Positions 9,033 through 18,449 are shown, counted from the first letter of the stretch. The stretch: DNA of 64,000 nt from JBGSMF01 sp964651475 (GCA_964651475.1 CAZYXV010000003.1:133554-197553), one strand, 5' to 3'. Numbers and translations: made by a program. Notes: generated by a model not told the origin, from the sequence alone.

Positions 9033-10028
9033 CTAGAGAGAATTCTCCCTGAGAAAATCAATCAACTCGTCGAATCTCGTAAATGCCAGGCAGGTGACCG
9101 TATCTGCCCCGCCATAGTAGATGGCAATGCGTTTTGTGGGGGGGTCATACAGGGCAGCGCAGGGGAAAGCAACATTGGGAACGTCGCCAACACATTCGTA
9201 ATATTCCCTTGGGTTGAGCAAGTAGGGGCGCGTTCGGTACATAACCTTCCACGGTTTCTCAAGATCCAATAGCGCCGCGCCAAAGCTGTAGACAAAGCCG
9301 TTGCACGAAGTCAGCACGCCGTGATAAAACATTAGCCAACCTTCTGATGTTTCTATGGGTGTAGGCCCTGCGCCAACCTTGGTGGCCTGCCAACCCTCGG
9401 CGCGAGACATGACGTGCCGGTGCTGCCCCCAGTGAATCATGTCTGGGCTTGCGCTGTAAAAAATATCGCCAAAAGGTGTGTGGCCCGTATCGCTGGGCCG
9501 GCTGAGCATTGCAAATTTCCCGTTTATCTTGCGCGGGAAAAGAACGCCGTTCCTGTTATAAGGCAAGAACGCATTTTCCATCTGGTAAAAGGTCTTGAAA
9601 TCGTGAGTATAGCCCACGCCTATGGTCGGCCCATGATAGCCGTTACACCACGTGACATAATATCTGTCTTCGAGCCAGCACACCCGCGGATCATAGCCAT
9701 AAACAAATTTCCCGATTTCATCATCTTCACACTCGAATTGGATGCGCTTGGGTTCTAGCTGCCAACTGACGCCGTCTTGGCTCAGCCCCGCGTGGAGTTG
9801 CATGACCCGGGCCGTGTCATCGCAGCGGAACACGCCGGCAAATCCCCCCTCAAACGGCGCCACGGCGCTGTTGAATATACTGTTGGTATCTGGCACGGCA
9901 TCGCGCGTGATGATGGGGTTCTTTGCCGACCGCCAGACGACCTGGCTGCATTGGGGAGGACGTTCTTCCCAGGGAATATTGGGTAGCGCAGGGCCTTTTA
10001 GATTCGACACAATCATTTCTCCGATCAT
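9033..10028 (-). CDS. GH130 mannoside phosphorylase (4-O-beta-mannosyl-glucose phosphorylase-like)
   Basis: A 331-residue five-bladed propeller enzyme of GH130. Visible family words include FNSAVAPFEGGFAGVFRCDD, GYDPRV followed by YYVTWCNGYHGPTIG, and GAGPTPIETSEGWL. The DPRV aspartate region and the FNSA segment fit subfamily GH130_1, whose members release mannose-1-phosphate from Man-beta-1,4-Glc. Pairing with the AGE epimerase supports that substrate. It is the first gene of the downstream half of the locus, and its promoter region contains a MITE-like element (10128-10261). ATG at 10028 was chosen; an in-frame TTG at 10037 and ATG at 10016 are alternatives, and no strong ribosome site decides. 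Confidence 0.9.
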   Translation of the reverse strand: MIGEMIVSNLKGPALPNIPWEERPPQCSQVVWRSAKNPIITRDAVPDTNSIFNSAVAPFEGGFAGVFRCDDTARVMQLHAGLSQDGVSWQLEPKRIQFECEDDEIGKFVYGYDPRVCWLEDRYYVTWCNGYHGPTIGVGYTHDFKTFYQMENAFLPYNRNGVLFPRKINGKFAMLSRPSDTGHTPFGDIFYSASPDMIHWGQHRHVMSRAEGWQATKVGAGPTPIETSEGWLMFYHGVLTSCNGFVYSFGAALLDLEKPWKVMYRTRPYLLNPREYYECVGDVPNVAFPCAALYDPPTKRIAIYYGGADTVTCLAFTRFDELIDFLRENSL

Positions 10029-10279
10029 TTTTCGCAATGTAACTGCTCAGGTCACAGAGGTTTTTGCTTTCACTTCTCTGTGTTTCTCCGTGTGCTCTCG
10101 GCGAATCTTTGTGTAAGAGCCGAGTAGCTTGACAATGTCACATTAAACATTTGTTCTATGCTTTGACGCTCGATTGTTGTGTTTTTGCCCGGCAATCACG
10201 CTCAATGGTACATTTTCCCACGCTCAAAATTAGAACGTTTGAGCAATGTGACATTGTCAAGGTAGTTACTTTCCAATCA
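10029..10279. promoter_or_regulatory. Intergenic region before GH130, probable operon promoter
   Basis: This gap of about 250 bp separates GH3 from GH130. Besides the MITE-like element it holds three copies of ACGCTCRA (near 10168, 10199 and 10220) and the inverted pair GCTCAAA/TTTGAGC at 10222-10244. I could not place a convincing minus-strand -35/-10 pair. Regulator binding here is an inference from the repeated words. Confidence 0.4.
10128..10261. mobile_element. MITE-like element, 134 bp, 17-bp perfect terminal inverted repeats
   Basis: CTTGACAATGTCACATT at 10128-10144 is exactly the reverse complement of 10245-10261. Both outer flanks read GTAG (10124-10127 and 10262-10265), as expected of a 4-bp target duplication. 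There is no coding capacity. The inner 11 bases TGACAATGTCA are nearly self-complementary, so a pair of looped operators is the competing reading. Confidence 0.65.
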
Positions 10280-12553
10280 TCATTGACCTTTGCCGTGGAC
10301 TTGGGCGAGCAACTTGGCTATCATTTCTTCGGGCGCGGCGGGCAGTGCGTCTCCCAGAAATTCAAGCACATCCCGCAAAGGCATGTCCATCAAAAAGCCT
10401 GATATTTCTATCCCGATACCCTCGCTGTCCTCTCCGCCAAAAGTGGCCTGCATCTGGGCCTTCATCTGTTGGAAGAGCGGCTCAAAGACCTGCTGGCCGC
10501 GCCGATCCTCCAACCAGTCGCGCAGGGTAGATTCGCTATCTAGCAGGCTGGAGAGTTCCAACGTGGACTCTAGGGTGACGGTCTGGGTGCAGCGGATGTC
10601 GGCGGACGAGGCGCCAATCAGCAGGTCAAACTCGCCGTCTTCGGTGATCCATTGCCGGTGAGCTGGGTGGTAATAAGCAAAGGTGCGAAAGTCGAGATGC
10701 AAGGAAACGGTCTTTGTCTCGCCGGGCTGCAGCGCGACCTTGGCAAATGCCTTGAGCTCCTTGGATGGGCGGACTAGGCCGGACTTGCGATCATGCACAT
10801 AAACCTGGACGATTTCCTTGCCTGCGACTTGGCCGGTGTTGGTGACATCCACCGAGACAGTCACGCCGTCCACATCTTTGAAACTTGATGTCGAAACCTT
10901 GGGGTTGCTATAGGCAAAGGTTGTGTAGCTCAACCCGTAACCAAAGGGAAATTGAACAGGGGCCTGCCGGGCATCGTAATAGCGATAGCCGATGAACAGG
11001 CCTTCGCCGTAGCGCACCTCGTTGTTCTCGCCGGGAAAGTTGAGATAAGCGGGGGTATCGCTCAGCTTGAGTGGAAAAGTCTCTGACAGCTTGCCCGAGG
11101 GGTTGACCCGGCCGTAGAGCACGTCGGCAATTGCCCCTCCACCAGCCTGGCCCATCATCCAGGCCTCAATCACAGCGGCAGCGCCATCAATCCAATCGCC
11201 CATTGCCACCGGAGCGCCATTGTTGAGGATGACAACGGTCTTGGGCTGGACAGCAGTGACGGCCTTGATCAGGGTGACTTGTTGCGGGGTCAGGTCAATG
11301 TCGGCCCGGTCGTAGCCTTCGGATTCTTTGGATTCGGGCAGGGCCATATAGAGTAGGGCCACATCTGCCGCTCGGGCGCTCTGGGTGGCTTGTTCGATGA
11401 GCACCTGGTTGGACTCGCCATTCGCCAGATAGCCCTCCGCGTAATTCAATTCGGCGCTCCCGGCCAGCTTTTGCAGCTCTTTGAATGGACTATCAACCTG
11501 CGTGGGATTGATGTGCGAGCTGCCGCCGCCCTGAAAGTGCGCCGCCTCGGCGGCGCGCCCAATAACAGCGATGTGCTGCGGGTTTTTCAAAGGCAGGAGG
11601 CCGTCGTTCTTGAGCAGAACCATCCCCTCGGCGGCAATCCGGCGCGCCAGAGCATGGTGGGCGTTGATGTCCAAGTCCCCACCCTTGGGGGTTTCGGCTG
11701 CCTTGAAGACGATTTCCAGGATGCGGCGGGCAGCCTCGTTTAACACGCTCTCGTCCAGCAGGCCCGCGCGAACAGCTTCTATCACCGCTTTTGTGCGGCG
11801 CGGCTTGGGGCCGGGCATCTCCAGGTCGAGGCCGGCTTGCAAGGATGCCACCCGGTCATGCACAGCGCCCCAATCAGAGACCACGAGGCCTTCAAAGCCC
11901 CATTCCTCCTTGAGGATTTCCGTTAGCAGCTTGTGATTTTCGGCGCAGTAGCGGCCATTGACTTTGTTGTAGGCGCACATCACCGTCCAGGGTTTGGCCT
12001 TTTTGACGGCGGTCTCAAAGGCAGAGAGATAAATCTCGCGCAGCGCGCGCTCATCCAGCTCGGCGTTAATCGTCATGCGCCGAAATTCCTGGTTGTTGAC
12101 AGCATAATGCTTGAGAGATGTGCCCACGCCTCTGCTCTGCACGCCATTGATAAAGGCCGCAGCCACCTGGCCGGCAAGGTATGGATCCTCGGAGTAATAT
12201 TCAAAATTGCGCCCGCCCAAGGGAGTTCGCTTCATGTTCACCCCAGGGCCGAGCACCACATCCACTTTTAAAGCGATGCACTCTTCGGCCAATGCCTGCC
12301 CCAGCTCACGCACCAAATCCACATCCCAGGTGGAGGCCGTGCAGGAGGCGGTCGGGAAGCAGGTGGCGGGCAGGCTGGCGGCGACCAAGGTATCAATGTC
12401 TGCCACGCGGCGCACGCCGTGCGGGCCGTCTGCAACGGTCATCTCGGGCAGGCCCAGGCGTTCGACCGGCGTCGTTGTCCAGGGCGAGGCCCCAGTGCAC
12501 AGGGCGGCTTTTTCTTCCAACGTCATCTTTTCGATCAGCTTGCTAATATTCAT
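10280..12553 (-). CDS. GH3 beta-glucosidase with fibronectin-III-like C-terminus
   Basis: A 757-residue GH3 protein. The (beta/alpha)8 domain ends with the nucleophile aspartate in LVVSDWGAVHD, and LKHYAVNNQEFRR is the conserved KH segment. The alpha/beta sandwich (GMVLLKNDGLLPL onward) and the FnIII-like domain (FPFGYGLSYTTFAYSN, then TGKEIVQVYV-type strands) follow. No signal peptide is visible, so it acts on imported oligosaccharides. ATG at 12553 follows GAGGACC; an in-frame start 15 bases earlier lacks a ribosome site. About 100 residues beyond the usual end form an acidic, helical tail of unknown role (DMPLRDVLEFLG). Confidence 0.93.
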   Translation of the reverse strand: MNISKLIEKMTLEEKAALCTGASPWTTTPVERLGLPEMTVADGPHGVRRVADIDTLVAASLPATCFPTASCTASTWDVDLVRELGQALAEECIALKVDVVLGPGVNMKRTPLGGRNFEYYSEDPYLAGQVAAAFINGVQSRGVGTSLKHYAVNNQEFRRMTINAELDERALREIYLSAFETAVKKAKPWTVMCAYNKVNGRYCAENHKLLTEILKEEWGFEGLVVSDWGAVHDRVASLQAGLDLEMPGPKPRRTKAVIEAVRAGLLDESVLNEAARRILEIVFKAAETPKGGDLDINAHHALARRIAAEGMVLLKNDGLLPLKNPQHIAVIGRAAEAAHFQGGGSSHINPTQVDSPFKELQKLAGSAELNYAEGYLANGESNQVLIEQATQSARAADVALLYMALPESKESEGYDRADIDLTPQQVTLIKAVTAVQPKTVVILNNGAPVAMGDWIDGAAAVIEAWMMGQAGGGAIADVLYGRVNPSGKLSETFPLKLSDTPAYLNFPGENNEVRYGEGLFIGYRYYDARQAPVQFPFGYGLSYTTFAYSNPKVSTSSFKDVDGVTVSVDVTNTGQVAGKEIVQVYVHDRKSGLVRPSKELKAFAKVALQPGETKTVSLHLDFRTFAYYHPAHRQWITEDGEFDLLIGASSADIRCTQTVTLESTLELSSLLDSESTLRDWLEDRRGQQVFEPLFQQMKAQMQATFGGEDSEGIGIEISGFLMDMPLRDVLEFLGDALPAAPEEMIAKLLAQVHGKGQ

Positions 12554-12668
12554 TACAGGTCCTCTCATTGTATGACTCTATTGAAACCAAAGGATGTTAG
12601 GGTGCAGCTTGATACCATTCTTGCTGCTGAGGTTTTTTACGAATGATGTCAGGCCTCACCTGAATTTT

Positions 12669-12696
12669 CTTGGTGTCCTTCGTGTCCTTTGTGGTT
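12669..12696. repeat. CTTGGTGTCCTTCGTGTCC repeat at 3' end of GH2
   Basis: A copy of the ACACGAAGGACAC repeat family, also seen at 4541-4608. The TAA of the beta-mannosidase gene (12695-12697) overlaps its edge. Confidence 0.75.
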
Positions 12697-15295
12697 AGAA
12701 TACCCTTTTTTCAGAACGGTCATTGTGTGAATAAGAATCATAGACGGAGCAAAGGCGTAGTGCCTTCCGTGCCTGGCTCAGAGTCCAGCCAGCAGGCAGC
12801 GGGCAAGATAGCTCGACCGTCCGGCCAGCAGGCAAGTTAAAGTAATTGTCACTAAAGACAACGTCAGCGCCCTCTAGCGATAGCTCCACCAGGAGCGCCA
12901 ACGAGCGGCAGCTCAGCTCGATTAGCAGTCGGTTCTTGTCTTTGCTCAACTTGGCGCGCAGATTGGGATTGGCCAGCTGCATGTGTTTGATTGGGACAAA
13001 GCCGGCTGTCTGCCGGGCAACGAAATGATCTCCCTGCCACAGTTCGGCGACAAAAACCAGCCTGCGGATGCCGTCATCCGAGGTTTGGATGCCGTCATCC
13101 GTGGTTTGGATGCCGTCATCCGTGGTTTGGATGCCGTCATCCGTGGTTTGGTCGGAAAAATCAAGCTCGCACGCCTGGGTCGCAGCTTGCGGGGCAGCCT
13201 TGACAGGCGCTTGTCCCGAGGTTAGCGCCTCCCCATCGAGCGCCTCTAACGACCATCTCACAGTTCCTTCCCACGGCTTGAGCAAATCATTGGATACGTA
13301 AACTCCTTGTTTGGGCGGTTTGTCTTCGATGGAAAGCATCAGCGGCGCATAAAAGCGGCGTGCAGCGTAATGCAGCGCTTTCCAACGCCCAAAGTAATCC
13401 AGGCTGGACCAGGAGGCCACCGGCCAGCAGTCGTTGAGCTGCCAGTACAGGATCCCTGCAACGCGATCGGGATGGCGCCGCCAGTGCTCCACGCCATAAC
13501 GGATGCCCTCCGCCTGGAGCGCCATGCTCAGGTAGACCAGCGAGGCAAAATCCTTGGGCAAGCGGAACGTATCCAGCATCTGCCCAACCATCAGCGAGTT
13601 TCCGCTGGCATTTTTCTGGTGCTGCTCCATGATGTAGGAGGTCATATTCCAGTCGGCCTCGTCCGCGTAGGTGCGAATGGTCTCTAGCGGCGGGAGCGCC
13701 TGAAAACCAAACTCGCTCATAAAGCGCGGGTATTGGTCGCGGTAAGAAGTGAAAGGTTTCCGCCCGTGCCAGACATCCCAATAGTGGGCATCACCCTGGC
13801 TTTGGCCGTTTGGATTTTCAAAGGGGGTGTCAGAGGAAGGAGAGCTAGGCCAATAAGCGTGATCTGGGTCTTCATCACAACACCATGCGGGCAATGTATG
13901 GTGGAAAAAATGGTCGTAGGCTGCTTTCAAATCCTGCAACTCGGGACGGTTCCAATGCCAGTCTACCCAGCCCCATTCCATCTCGTTGTTTCCGCACCAC
14001 AACGCCAGGCTGGCGCGGTGGCGCAGGCGGCGGACGTTTTCCATCACCTCCATCCGAACATTTTCCAGGAAAGTGGGGTCATCCAATGGGTAGATGCTGC
14101 ACGAAAAGATAAACTCTTGCCAAACCAGGATGCCATAACGATCACAGAGATCGTAAAAGCGCTCCTCTTCATAAAACCCGCCGCCCCAGACACGCAGCAT
14201 ATTCTGGTACGTCTCAGCCGCTGAGCGGATAAGGCCCTCTAGATACTCGTCCGTGATCCGGGTAGGGAAGGAATCGGCCGGGATCCAATTGGAGCCTTTG
14301 GCCAGGATTGGGACGCCGTTGACCACAAAGGCAAATGATCGTCCCCATTGGTCTTGTTGCTGCTGCAATTCAATCGTGCGCAGCCCAAGCTGGCATGTGT
14401 GTTGGTCCAGCGGCTCTGCCGTAGAGTCATTGCTGCGCACGAGAGAGATTTGCACCTGGTAGAGTGGCTGCTGAGCCTGCCCTGAGCCTGCCGAAGGGCC
14501 ATAGCCATTGGGCCACCACAATTGGGGATTAGTAATTGGTAATTGTACAGTCGCCTCATTATTCGCCGCGGTTGCCGCTCTTGCCTCGACCACCTCGTTG
14601 TTCGGCGTGGCAATGCGCACGGTTGCCACTAGCGGCGCCTCGTTCCAACATTCGACCTGTATATGCGCCTCGACGATCACATTGCCGTTCTCATGGCGCT
14701 GGCGCAGATGGACTTTATCAATACGCGCCTCACTGTAGCCTTCCAGGCGGATATCTTTCCAGATCCCAATTGGCGGGAGTTGCGGCCCCCAATCCCAGCC
14801 AAACTGGCACGGGGCTTTGCGCAAGTGTGGCCCGCCGGGGATCGCCTGAGAGACACCTGGCAGAGGACGAAGGGCTTGTTTTTTCGCGGCGTATTTCACC
14901 GGCGAAGAAAAGACGATGGTTAATTCGTTGACCTCGCGGCCGCCGTCTTTTAATAAGGGCTTGACCTCCCATTGATACCGCCGGAACATGTTGTCCGAGT
15001 GACCAAGCTCCTGGCCGTTGAGGATGACCGTCGCCAGGGTGTCCAACCCATCGCAAACCAGAAAAACCTTTTCTTCCGTAAGCAACTCTTGCGCGCAGCT
15101 AAAACGAGTCTGGTATACCCAATCGGACTCGGCGACCCATTGGACGCGCTTTTCGTTGTCGCCCACGAATGGGTCCGGGATGCGGCCCAGGGCCAGCAAA
15201 TCGGTATGCGCGCCGCCAGGAACACAGGCTGGCATCCACTCCTCTGTGCCAGCCTGGCGAAATTCCCAGGTACCTGCCAATGATTGAATTTTCAT
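12695..15295 (-). CDS. GH2 beta-mannosidase
   Basis: An 866-residue GH2 enzyme that removes terminal beta-mannose. The acid/base glutamate is in LALWCGNNEMEWGW and the nucleophile glutamate is in RFMSEFGFQALPPLETI, both typical of beta-mannosidases. GPHLRKAPCQFGWDWGP is the N-terminal binding-site segment. The ATG at 15295 overlaps the TGA of the MFS gene (ATGA), which decides the start over a longer upstream frame. Two low-complexity inserts are present: a 28-bp repeat giving PSAGSGQAQ within WWPNGYG/QPLYQVQI (residues about 266-275), and four copies of a 7-codon unit TTDDGIQ (13067-13150). The last codons run into an intergenic repeat. The protein should be cytoplasmic. Confidence 0.95.
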   Translation of the reverse strand: MKIQSLAGTWEFRQAGTEEWMPACVPGGAHTDLLALGRIPDPFVGDNEKRVQWVAESDWVYQTRFSCAQELLTEEKVFLVCDGLDTLATVILNGQELGHSDNMFRRYQWEVKPLLKDGGREVNELTIVFSSPVKYAAKKQALRPLPGVSQAIPGGPHLRKAPCQFGWDWGPQLPPIGIWKDIRLEGYSEARIDKVHLRQRHENGNVIVEAHIQVECWNEAPLVATVRIATPNNEVVEARAATAANNEATVQLPITNPQLWWPNGYGPSAGSGQAQQPLYQVQISLVRSNDSTAEPLDQHTCQLGLRTIELQQQQDQWGRSFAFVVNGVPILAKGSNWIPADSFPTRITDEYLEGLIRSAAETYQNMLRVWGGGFYEEERFYDLCDRYGILVWQEFIFSCSIYPLDDPTFLENVRMEVMENVRRLRHRASLALWCGNNEMEWGWVDWHWNRPELQDLKAAYDHFFHHTLPAWCCDEDPDHAYWPSSPSSDTPFENPNGQSQGDAHYWDVWHGRKPFTSYRDQYPRFMSEFGFQALPPLETIRTYADEADWNMTSYIMEQHQKNASGNSLMVGQMLDTFRLPKDFASLVYLSMALQAEGIRYGVEHWRRHPDRVAGILYWQLNDCWPVASWSSLDYFGRWKALHYAARRFYAPLMLSIEDKPPKQGVYVSNDLLKPWEGTVRWSLEALDGEALTSGQAPVKAAPQAATQACELDFSDQTTDDGIQTTDDGIQTTDDGIQTSDDGIRRLVFVAELWQGDHFVARQTAGFVPIKHMQLANPNLRAKLSKDKNRLLIELSCRSLALLVELSLEGADVVFSDNYFNLPAGRTVELSCPLPAGWTLSQARKALRLCSVYDSYSHNDRSEKRVF
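13067..13150. repeat. 21-bp minisatellite, 4 copies, inside GH2 gene
   Basis: The unit GATGCCGTCATCCGTGGTTTG occurs four times in tandem with single-base differences in the outer copies. It encodes repeats of TTDDGIQ on the minus strand without breaking the frame. Confidence 0.95.
14471..14498. repeat. CTGAGCCTGCC repeat inserted in frame in GH2
   Basis: Two tandem copies of CTGAGCCTGCC followed by GAAGGG encode PSAGSGQAQ. The flanking protein sequence WWPNGYG and QPLYQVQI would join smoothly without it. Confidence 0.85.
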
Positions 15296-16509
15296 GCTAG
15301 GTTTTCCTGATATTCCTTCCTTGTGACCATAGATAATCGGTACAACCCAAACAATCCCAGGAACACAATCCCCAGACAGAAGGGGACAACCTCCAGTGAA
15401 AACTGGCGCGCCAGGACTCCCATCAAACTGGGAATAATTACCGATCCTAAACTGGACGTAGCCATTTGCAAGCCTATGGTATTGGCTGCAAAATGCGCGC
15501 CCACTCGCTGGCTGGTGCCCGACATCAGCGCCGGAAAGATAGGGGCGATGGCAAAACCAATCAAAGCAACCGCAAGCAGATTTGCCACCTCGGATGGATT
15601 CCAGGCCAGCAAAAGCGCGCCCAGCCAAGCGGCCACCAAGCTGCCCTGCACCATGAGGTTGACGCCTGCTCGCTTGGCATACAAGCCAGCCGCCACCCTG
15701 CCAATGGTGAAGGTCGCCCAATAACTGCCGGTCCATAGCCCCGCTGCCGCCGGCGCGATGCCGCGCGACTCTACCAGCAGGCTATAGGCCCAAGTTCCGA
15801 GTGAAACTTCAGCGCCGACGTACAGAAAGAACAACGATATGCTCAGCCATACCTGCGGCTGGCGCAGCGTTTCTCCCAGCGGCGTTTTGTAATCGGTCAG
15901 GCGTTTCTTGTCATTGTCCCCGGCGGGCGCATCTTTTTGGCTCCACATCGCCAGCGTCAACACAAAGCAAGCCGCCAATGCAATCTGGAAACCACCCACC
16001 ACACGGTACCCTATGCGCCACGAATTGAAAGTTGTCAACGCAATGGTCATGATAATTGGGCCAAGAGTCACACCAATTCCATAACTGGCGTGCAGCCATT
16101 GCATCAGACCCTCGCCAAAATGCGCCGCCACGTAGGTGTTGAGGCCGGCGTCAATCGCGCCTGCCCCCAAACCGGCCGCCACGCCCAACAGCACCATCAT
16201 CCACCACGCCGGAACGAGGGTATAGCCAATCAATCCCATCCCGGTCAGCGCGCAACTGGCCGCCAGGACTCTGCCCACGCCCATTCGCGCAATCAGGGGG
16301 CCGCTTGAGAAACTGGATGTCATGTAACCTGCCACAGCCGCCGAAAGCAGCATCCCAATGGCGTCTAGCGGAATTGAAAAGCTTGCTCGAATCGAAGGCC
16401 AGGCTACCCCCAGCAAGCCATCCGGCATTCCCAAAGCAATGAAAGCGACATAGGCCAGCATTACCAGGCTGATTTTAGGGTAATGCGCCACCTTTTCCCA
16501 AATTCTCAC
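15292..16509 (-). CDS. MFS sugar transporter
   Basis: About 405 residues with 12 predicted membrane helices, opening with VMLAYVAFIALGMPDGLLGVAWP and containing GAGAIDAGLNTYVA and FPALMSGTSQRVG. This resembles FucP-like and other sugar-type MFS carriers. It sits between the ABC transporter genes and the beta-mannosidase gene and ends by overlapping the latter (ATGA), so it probably imports or exports a sugar of this pathway. The GTG at 16509 was chosen because it follows GAAAGGAAA, while the longer frame would read into the ATPase gene. The substrate is unknown. Confidence 0.75.
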   Translation of the reverse strand: MRIWEKVAHYPKISLVMLAYVAFIALGMPDGLLGVAWPSIRASFSIPLDAIGMLLSAAVAGYMTSSFSSGPLIARMGVGRVLAASCALTGMGLIGYTLVPAWWMMVLLGVAAGLGAGAIDAGLNTYVAAHFGEGLMQWLHASYGIGVTLGPIIMTIALTTFNSWRIGYRVVGGFQIALAACFVLTLAMWSQKDAPAGDNDKKRLTDYKTPLGETLRQPQVWLSISLFFLYVGAEVSLGTWAYSLLVESRGIAPAAAGLWTGSYWATFTIGRVAAGLYAKRAGVNLMVQGSLVAAWLGALLLAWNPSEVANLLAVALIGFAIAPIFPALMSGTSQRVGAHFAANTIGLQMATSSLGSVIIPSLMGVLARQFSLEVVPFCLGIVFLGLFGLYRLSMVTRKEYQENLA

Positions 16510-16543
16510 GGGACATTTTCCTTTCAACGATTGGGGGAACGCC

Positions 16544-17389
16544 TTACACAGTTGAGAGATCCCACTCTTCGTAAATCTTGGGGACGTCATTGATCAGACG
16601 TTTAGTGTAAGCCGCTTTCGGATGCAGAATCACTTGATCGGGGGGGCCGCTTTCGACGAATTTCCCATGCTCCATAATGTATATTGTGTCGGAAACATAA
16701 TAGGCCAAGCCAATATCGTGGGTGATGAAAATGATCGTCATCCCGATTTCGTTGCGCAAGTGCATCAGTTCGTCCAGGATGGTCGCGCGTGAACAGGCAT
16801 CAATCATCGAGGTCGGTTCATCCGCCAGCAGGATTTTGGGCTTGAGCAAAAAGATGCGGGCGATCATCAGGCGCTGCTGCTGCCCGCCAGAAAGCTCGAA
16901 AGGATATTTGTTAGTCAATTCCTCGAATTTCAAGTTGACAAAGCCACATGCCTCTGCCATCAACTCTACCTTTTTCGCGCGCGGGAGATTTCCACCGCCG
17001 CGCATGTGAATGCAATCCAGCAGCAGGGAATCAATCTTGCGAAAGATGTTATACGAGGAGAACGGGTCCTGAAAGATGGCCTGGATGTTTTTCCAGTATT
17101 CCTGTCTCTTCTTGTGAGTGCTGATATCACGTTTCTTTCCCTGGAAGTAAACCTCGCCTTCCGTGGTGCTAATCAATCCCAAAAGCATCTTGGCCAAAGT
17201 AGTTTTTCCACTGCCCGATTCGCCCACGATCGAGACGACTTCGCCTTCGTGGAAAGTGAAATCCACGTGATTCACAGCAAGCGTTTTCTGGCGGCCAAAA
17301 CCAAATACCTTGGTAAGCCCCGATCCGCTCAGGCAGACCTTTTTTTCTTCGCCCTCGTAGAGGTTGAAATCCACTTGTTCATCTGGCAT
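16544..17389 (-). CDS. Oligosaccharide/oligopeptide ABC transporter ATPase (DppF-like)
   Basis: A 281-residue ABC ATPase with Walker A GESGSGKTT, signature LSGGQQQR, Walker B ILLADEPTS and the switch histidine in FITHDIG. It pairs with the DppD-like ATPase, whose end it overlaps by 11 bp. It lacks the C-terminal cysteine-rich extension found in that partner. In Thermotoga and related bacteria, Dpp-type systems next to mannan and glucan genes carry oligosaccharides rather than peptides. The local context suggests the same here. Confidence 0.92.
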   Translation of the reverse strand: MPDEQVDFNLYEGEEKKVCLSGSGLTKVFGFGRQKTLAVNHVDFTFHEGEVVSIVGESGSGKTTLAKMLLGLISTTEGEVYFQGKKRDISTHKKRQEYWKNIQAIFQDPFSSYNIFRKIDSLLLDCIHMRGGGNLPRAKKVELMAEACGFVNLKFEELTNKYPFELSGGQQQRLMIARIFLLKPKILLADEPTSMIDACSRATILDELMHLRNEIGMTIIFITHDIGLAYYVSDTIYIMEHGKFVESGPPDQVILHPKAAYTKRLINDVPKIYEEWDLSTV

Positions 17390-18440
17390 TTTTCGAGGCC
17401 TCCCTCTGATAGGCGTCTCTCAATTCTCTTTCCGATAGGATGCAGCGGTACGCGCGGCCCACCCCCCCATCGTAAAGGTCAACTGACATCGCCTTACATT
17501 CTGGCCGGACGTATTTGCAGCGTTCGGCAAAGCGGCAGCCGGCCGGCGGGTTTTTAAGGTTGGGCGGCACCCCAGGAATGGCCGTTAGCTTGACGTCCCG
17601 CAAACCCTGTTCGGGCACAATGATCGAACCCATGAGACCTTTGGCGTAAGGGTGGAGCGGATCGAACACCACTTGTTTTGCGGTGCCCTTTTCCACAATC
17701 TGCCCCGCGTACATGACCACGATATCATCAACAACGTTGTACAGCAGCGGAAGTTCGTGCGTGATGAATATCAGCGAACTGATGATGCCATTTTCCATCA
17801 AAGCCTTGAGCATCTTGATGACCATCTTTTGCGAAGTGACATCGAGGGCCGAGGAAGGTTCATCCGCAATCAACACTTTGGGTAAAAGCAAAATAGATAC
17901 CGCTATCACCGTACGCTGTTTCATGCCGCCAGAAAGCTCGACGGGGTATTTTTGCAGCACCTCCACCGGAAGTCCCAGCTTTTCAAACAACTGCCGGGCG
18001 CGGTCGTAAATGTCTTTCTTGGTAATGAAAAGGTTGTGAGCCTGAATCACGTCCTCGATAAAACTGATGATTTTCTGGGTGGGGTTGAGCGCATTCATCG
18101 CGGCCTGGGGGATGTAAGCAATCTCCGAACCCAAGATTGATCTACGAATATCGTCGGGCTTCATTCCAGAGATATTGCGCCCATCAATAATGATCTCTCC
18201 ACTCGTATAGTGCAGCGGCGCAAAGTAATAGCCCATCAGGCTGAGCGCCAGCGTTGACTTGCCGCAGCCAGATTCTCCCGCAATTCCCAGCGATTTCCCA
18301 TCTTCGACCTTCAGGGAAACGTGGTCTACCGCATACACATCTTCCCCAAAGCGGGTGACATATTTTGTCGTCAGTCCCCTAACCTCTAGCATTACGTTTT
18401 TTGCCGCTCGTTCCTTGACCTCTAACGTTACATTTGACAT
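17379..18440 (-). CDS. Oligosaccharide/oligopeptide ABC transporter ATPase (DppD-like)
   Basis: A 353-residue ATPase with Walker A GESGCGKST, signature LSGGMKQR, Walker B VLIADEPSS and switch histidine in FITHELP. The C-terminal oligopeptide-type extension is present, with PPNLKNPPAGCRFAERCKY and PECKAM, a cysteine cluster known from DppD/OppD proteins. It lies 10 bp behind the DppC-like permease gene and overlaps the DppF-like gene, forming the energising pair of the importer. Confidence 0.93.
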   Translation of the reverse strand: MSNVTLEVKERAAKNVMLEVRGLTTKYVTRFGEDVYAVDHVSLKVEDGKSLGIAGESGCGKSTLALSLMGYYFAPLHYTSGEIIIDGRNISGMKPDDIRRSILGSEIAYIPQAAMNALNPTQKIISFIEDVIQAHNLFITKKDIYDRARQLFEKLGLPVEVLQKYPVELSGGMKQRTVIAVSILLLPKVLIADEPSSALDVTSQKMVIKMLKALMENGIISSLIFITHELPLLYNVVDDIVVMYAGQIVEKGTAKQVVFDPLHPYAKGLMGSIIVPEQGLRDVKLTAIPGVPPNLKNPPAGCRFAERCKYVRPECKAMSVDLYDGGVGRAYRCILSERELRDAYQREASKNAR

Positions 18441-18449
18441 TTCAACCGC

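Noticed and set aside
10128..10261. IS element
   Set aside because: Only 134 bp with no transposase; at most a MITE or a pair of operators.
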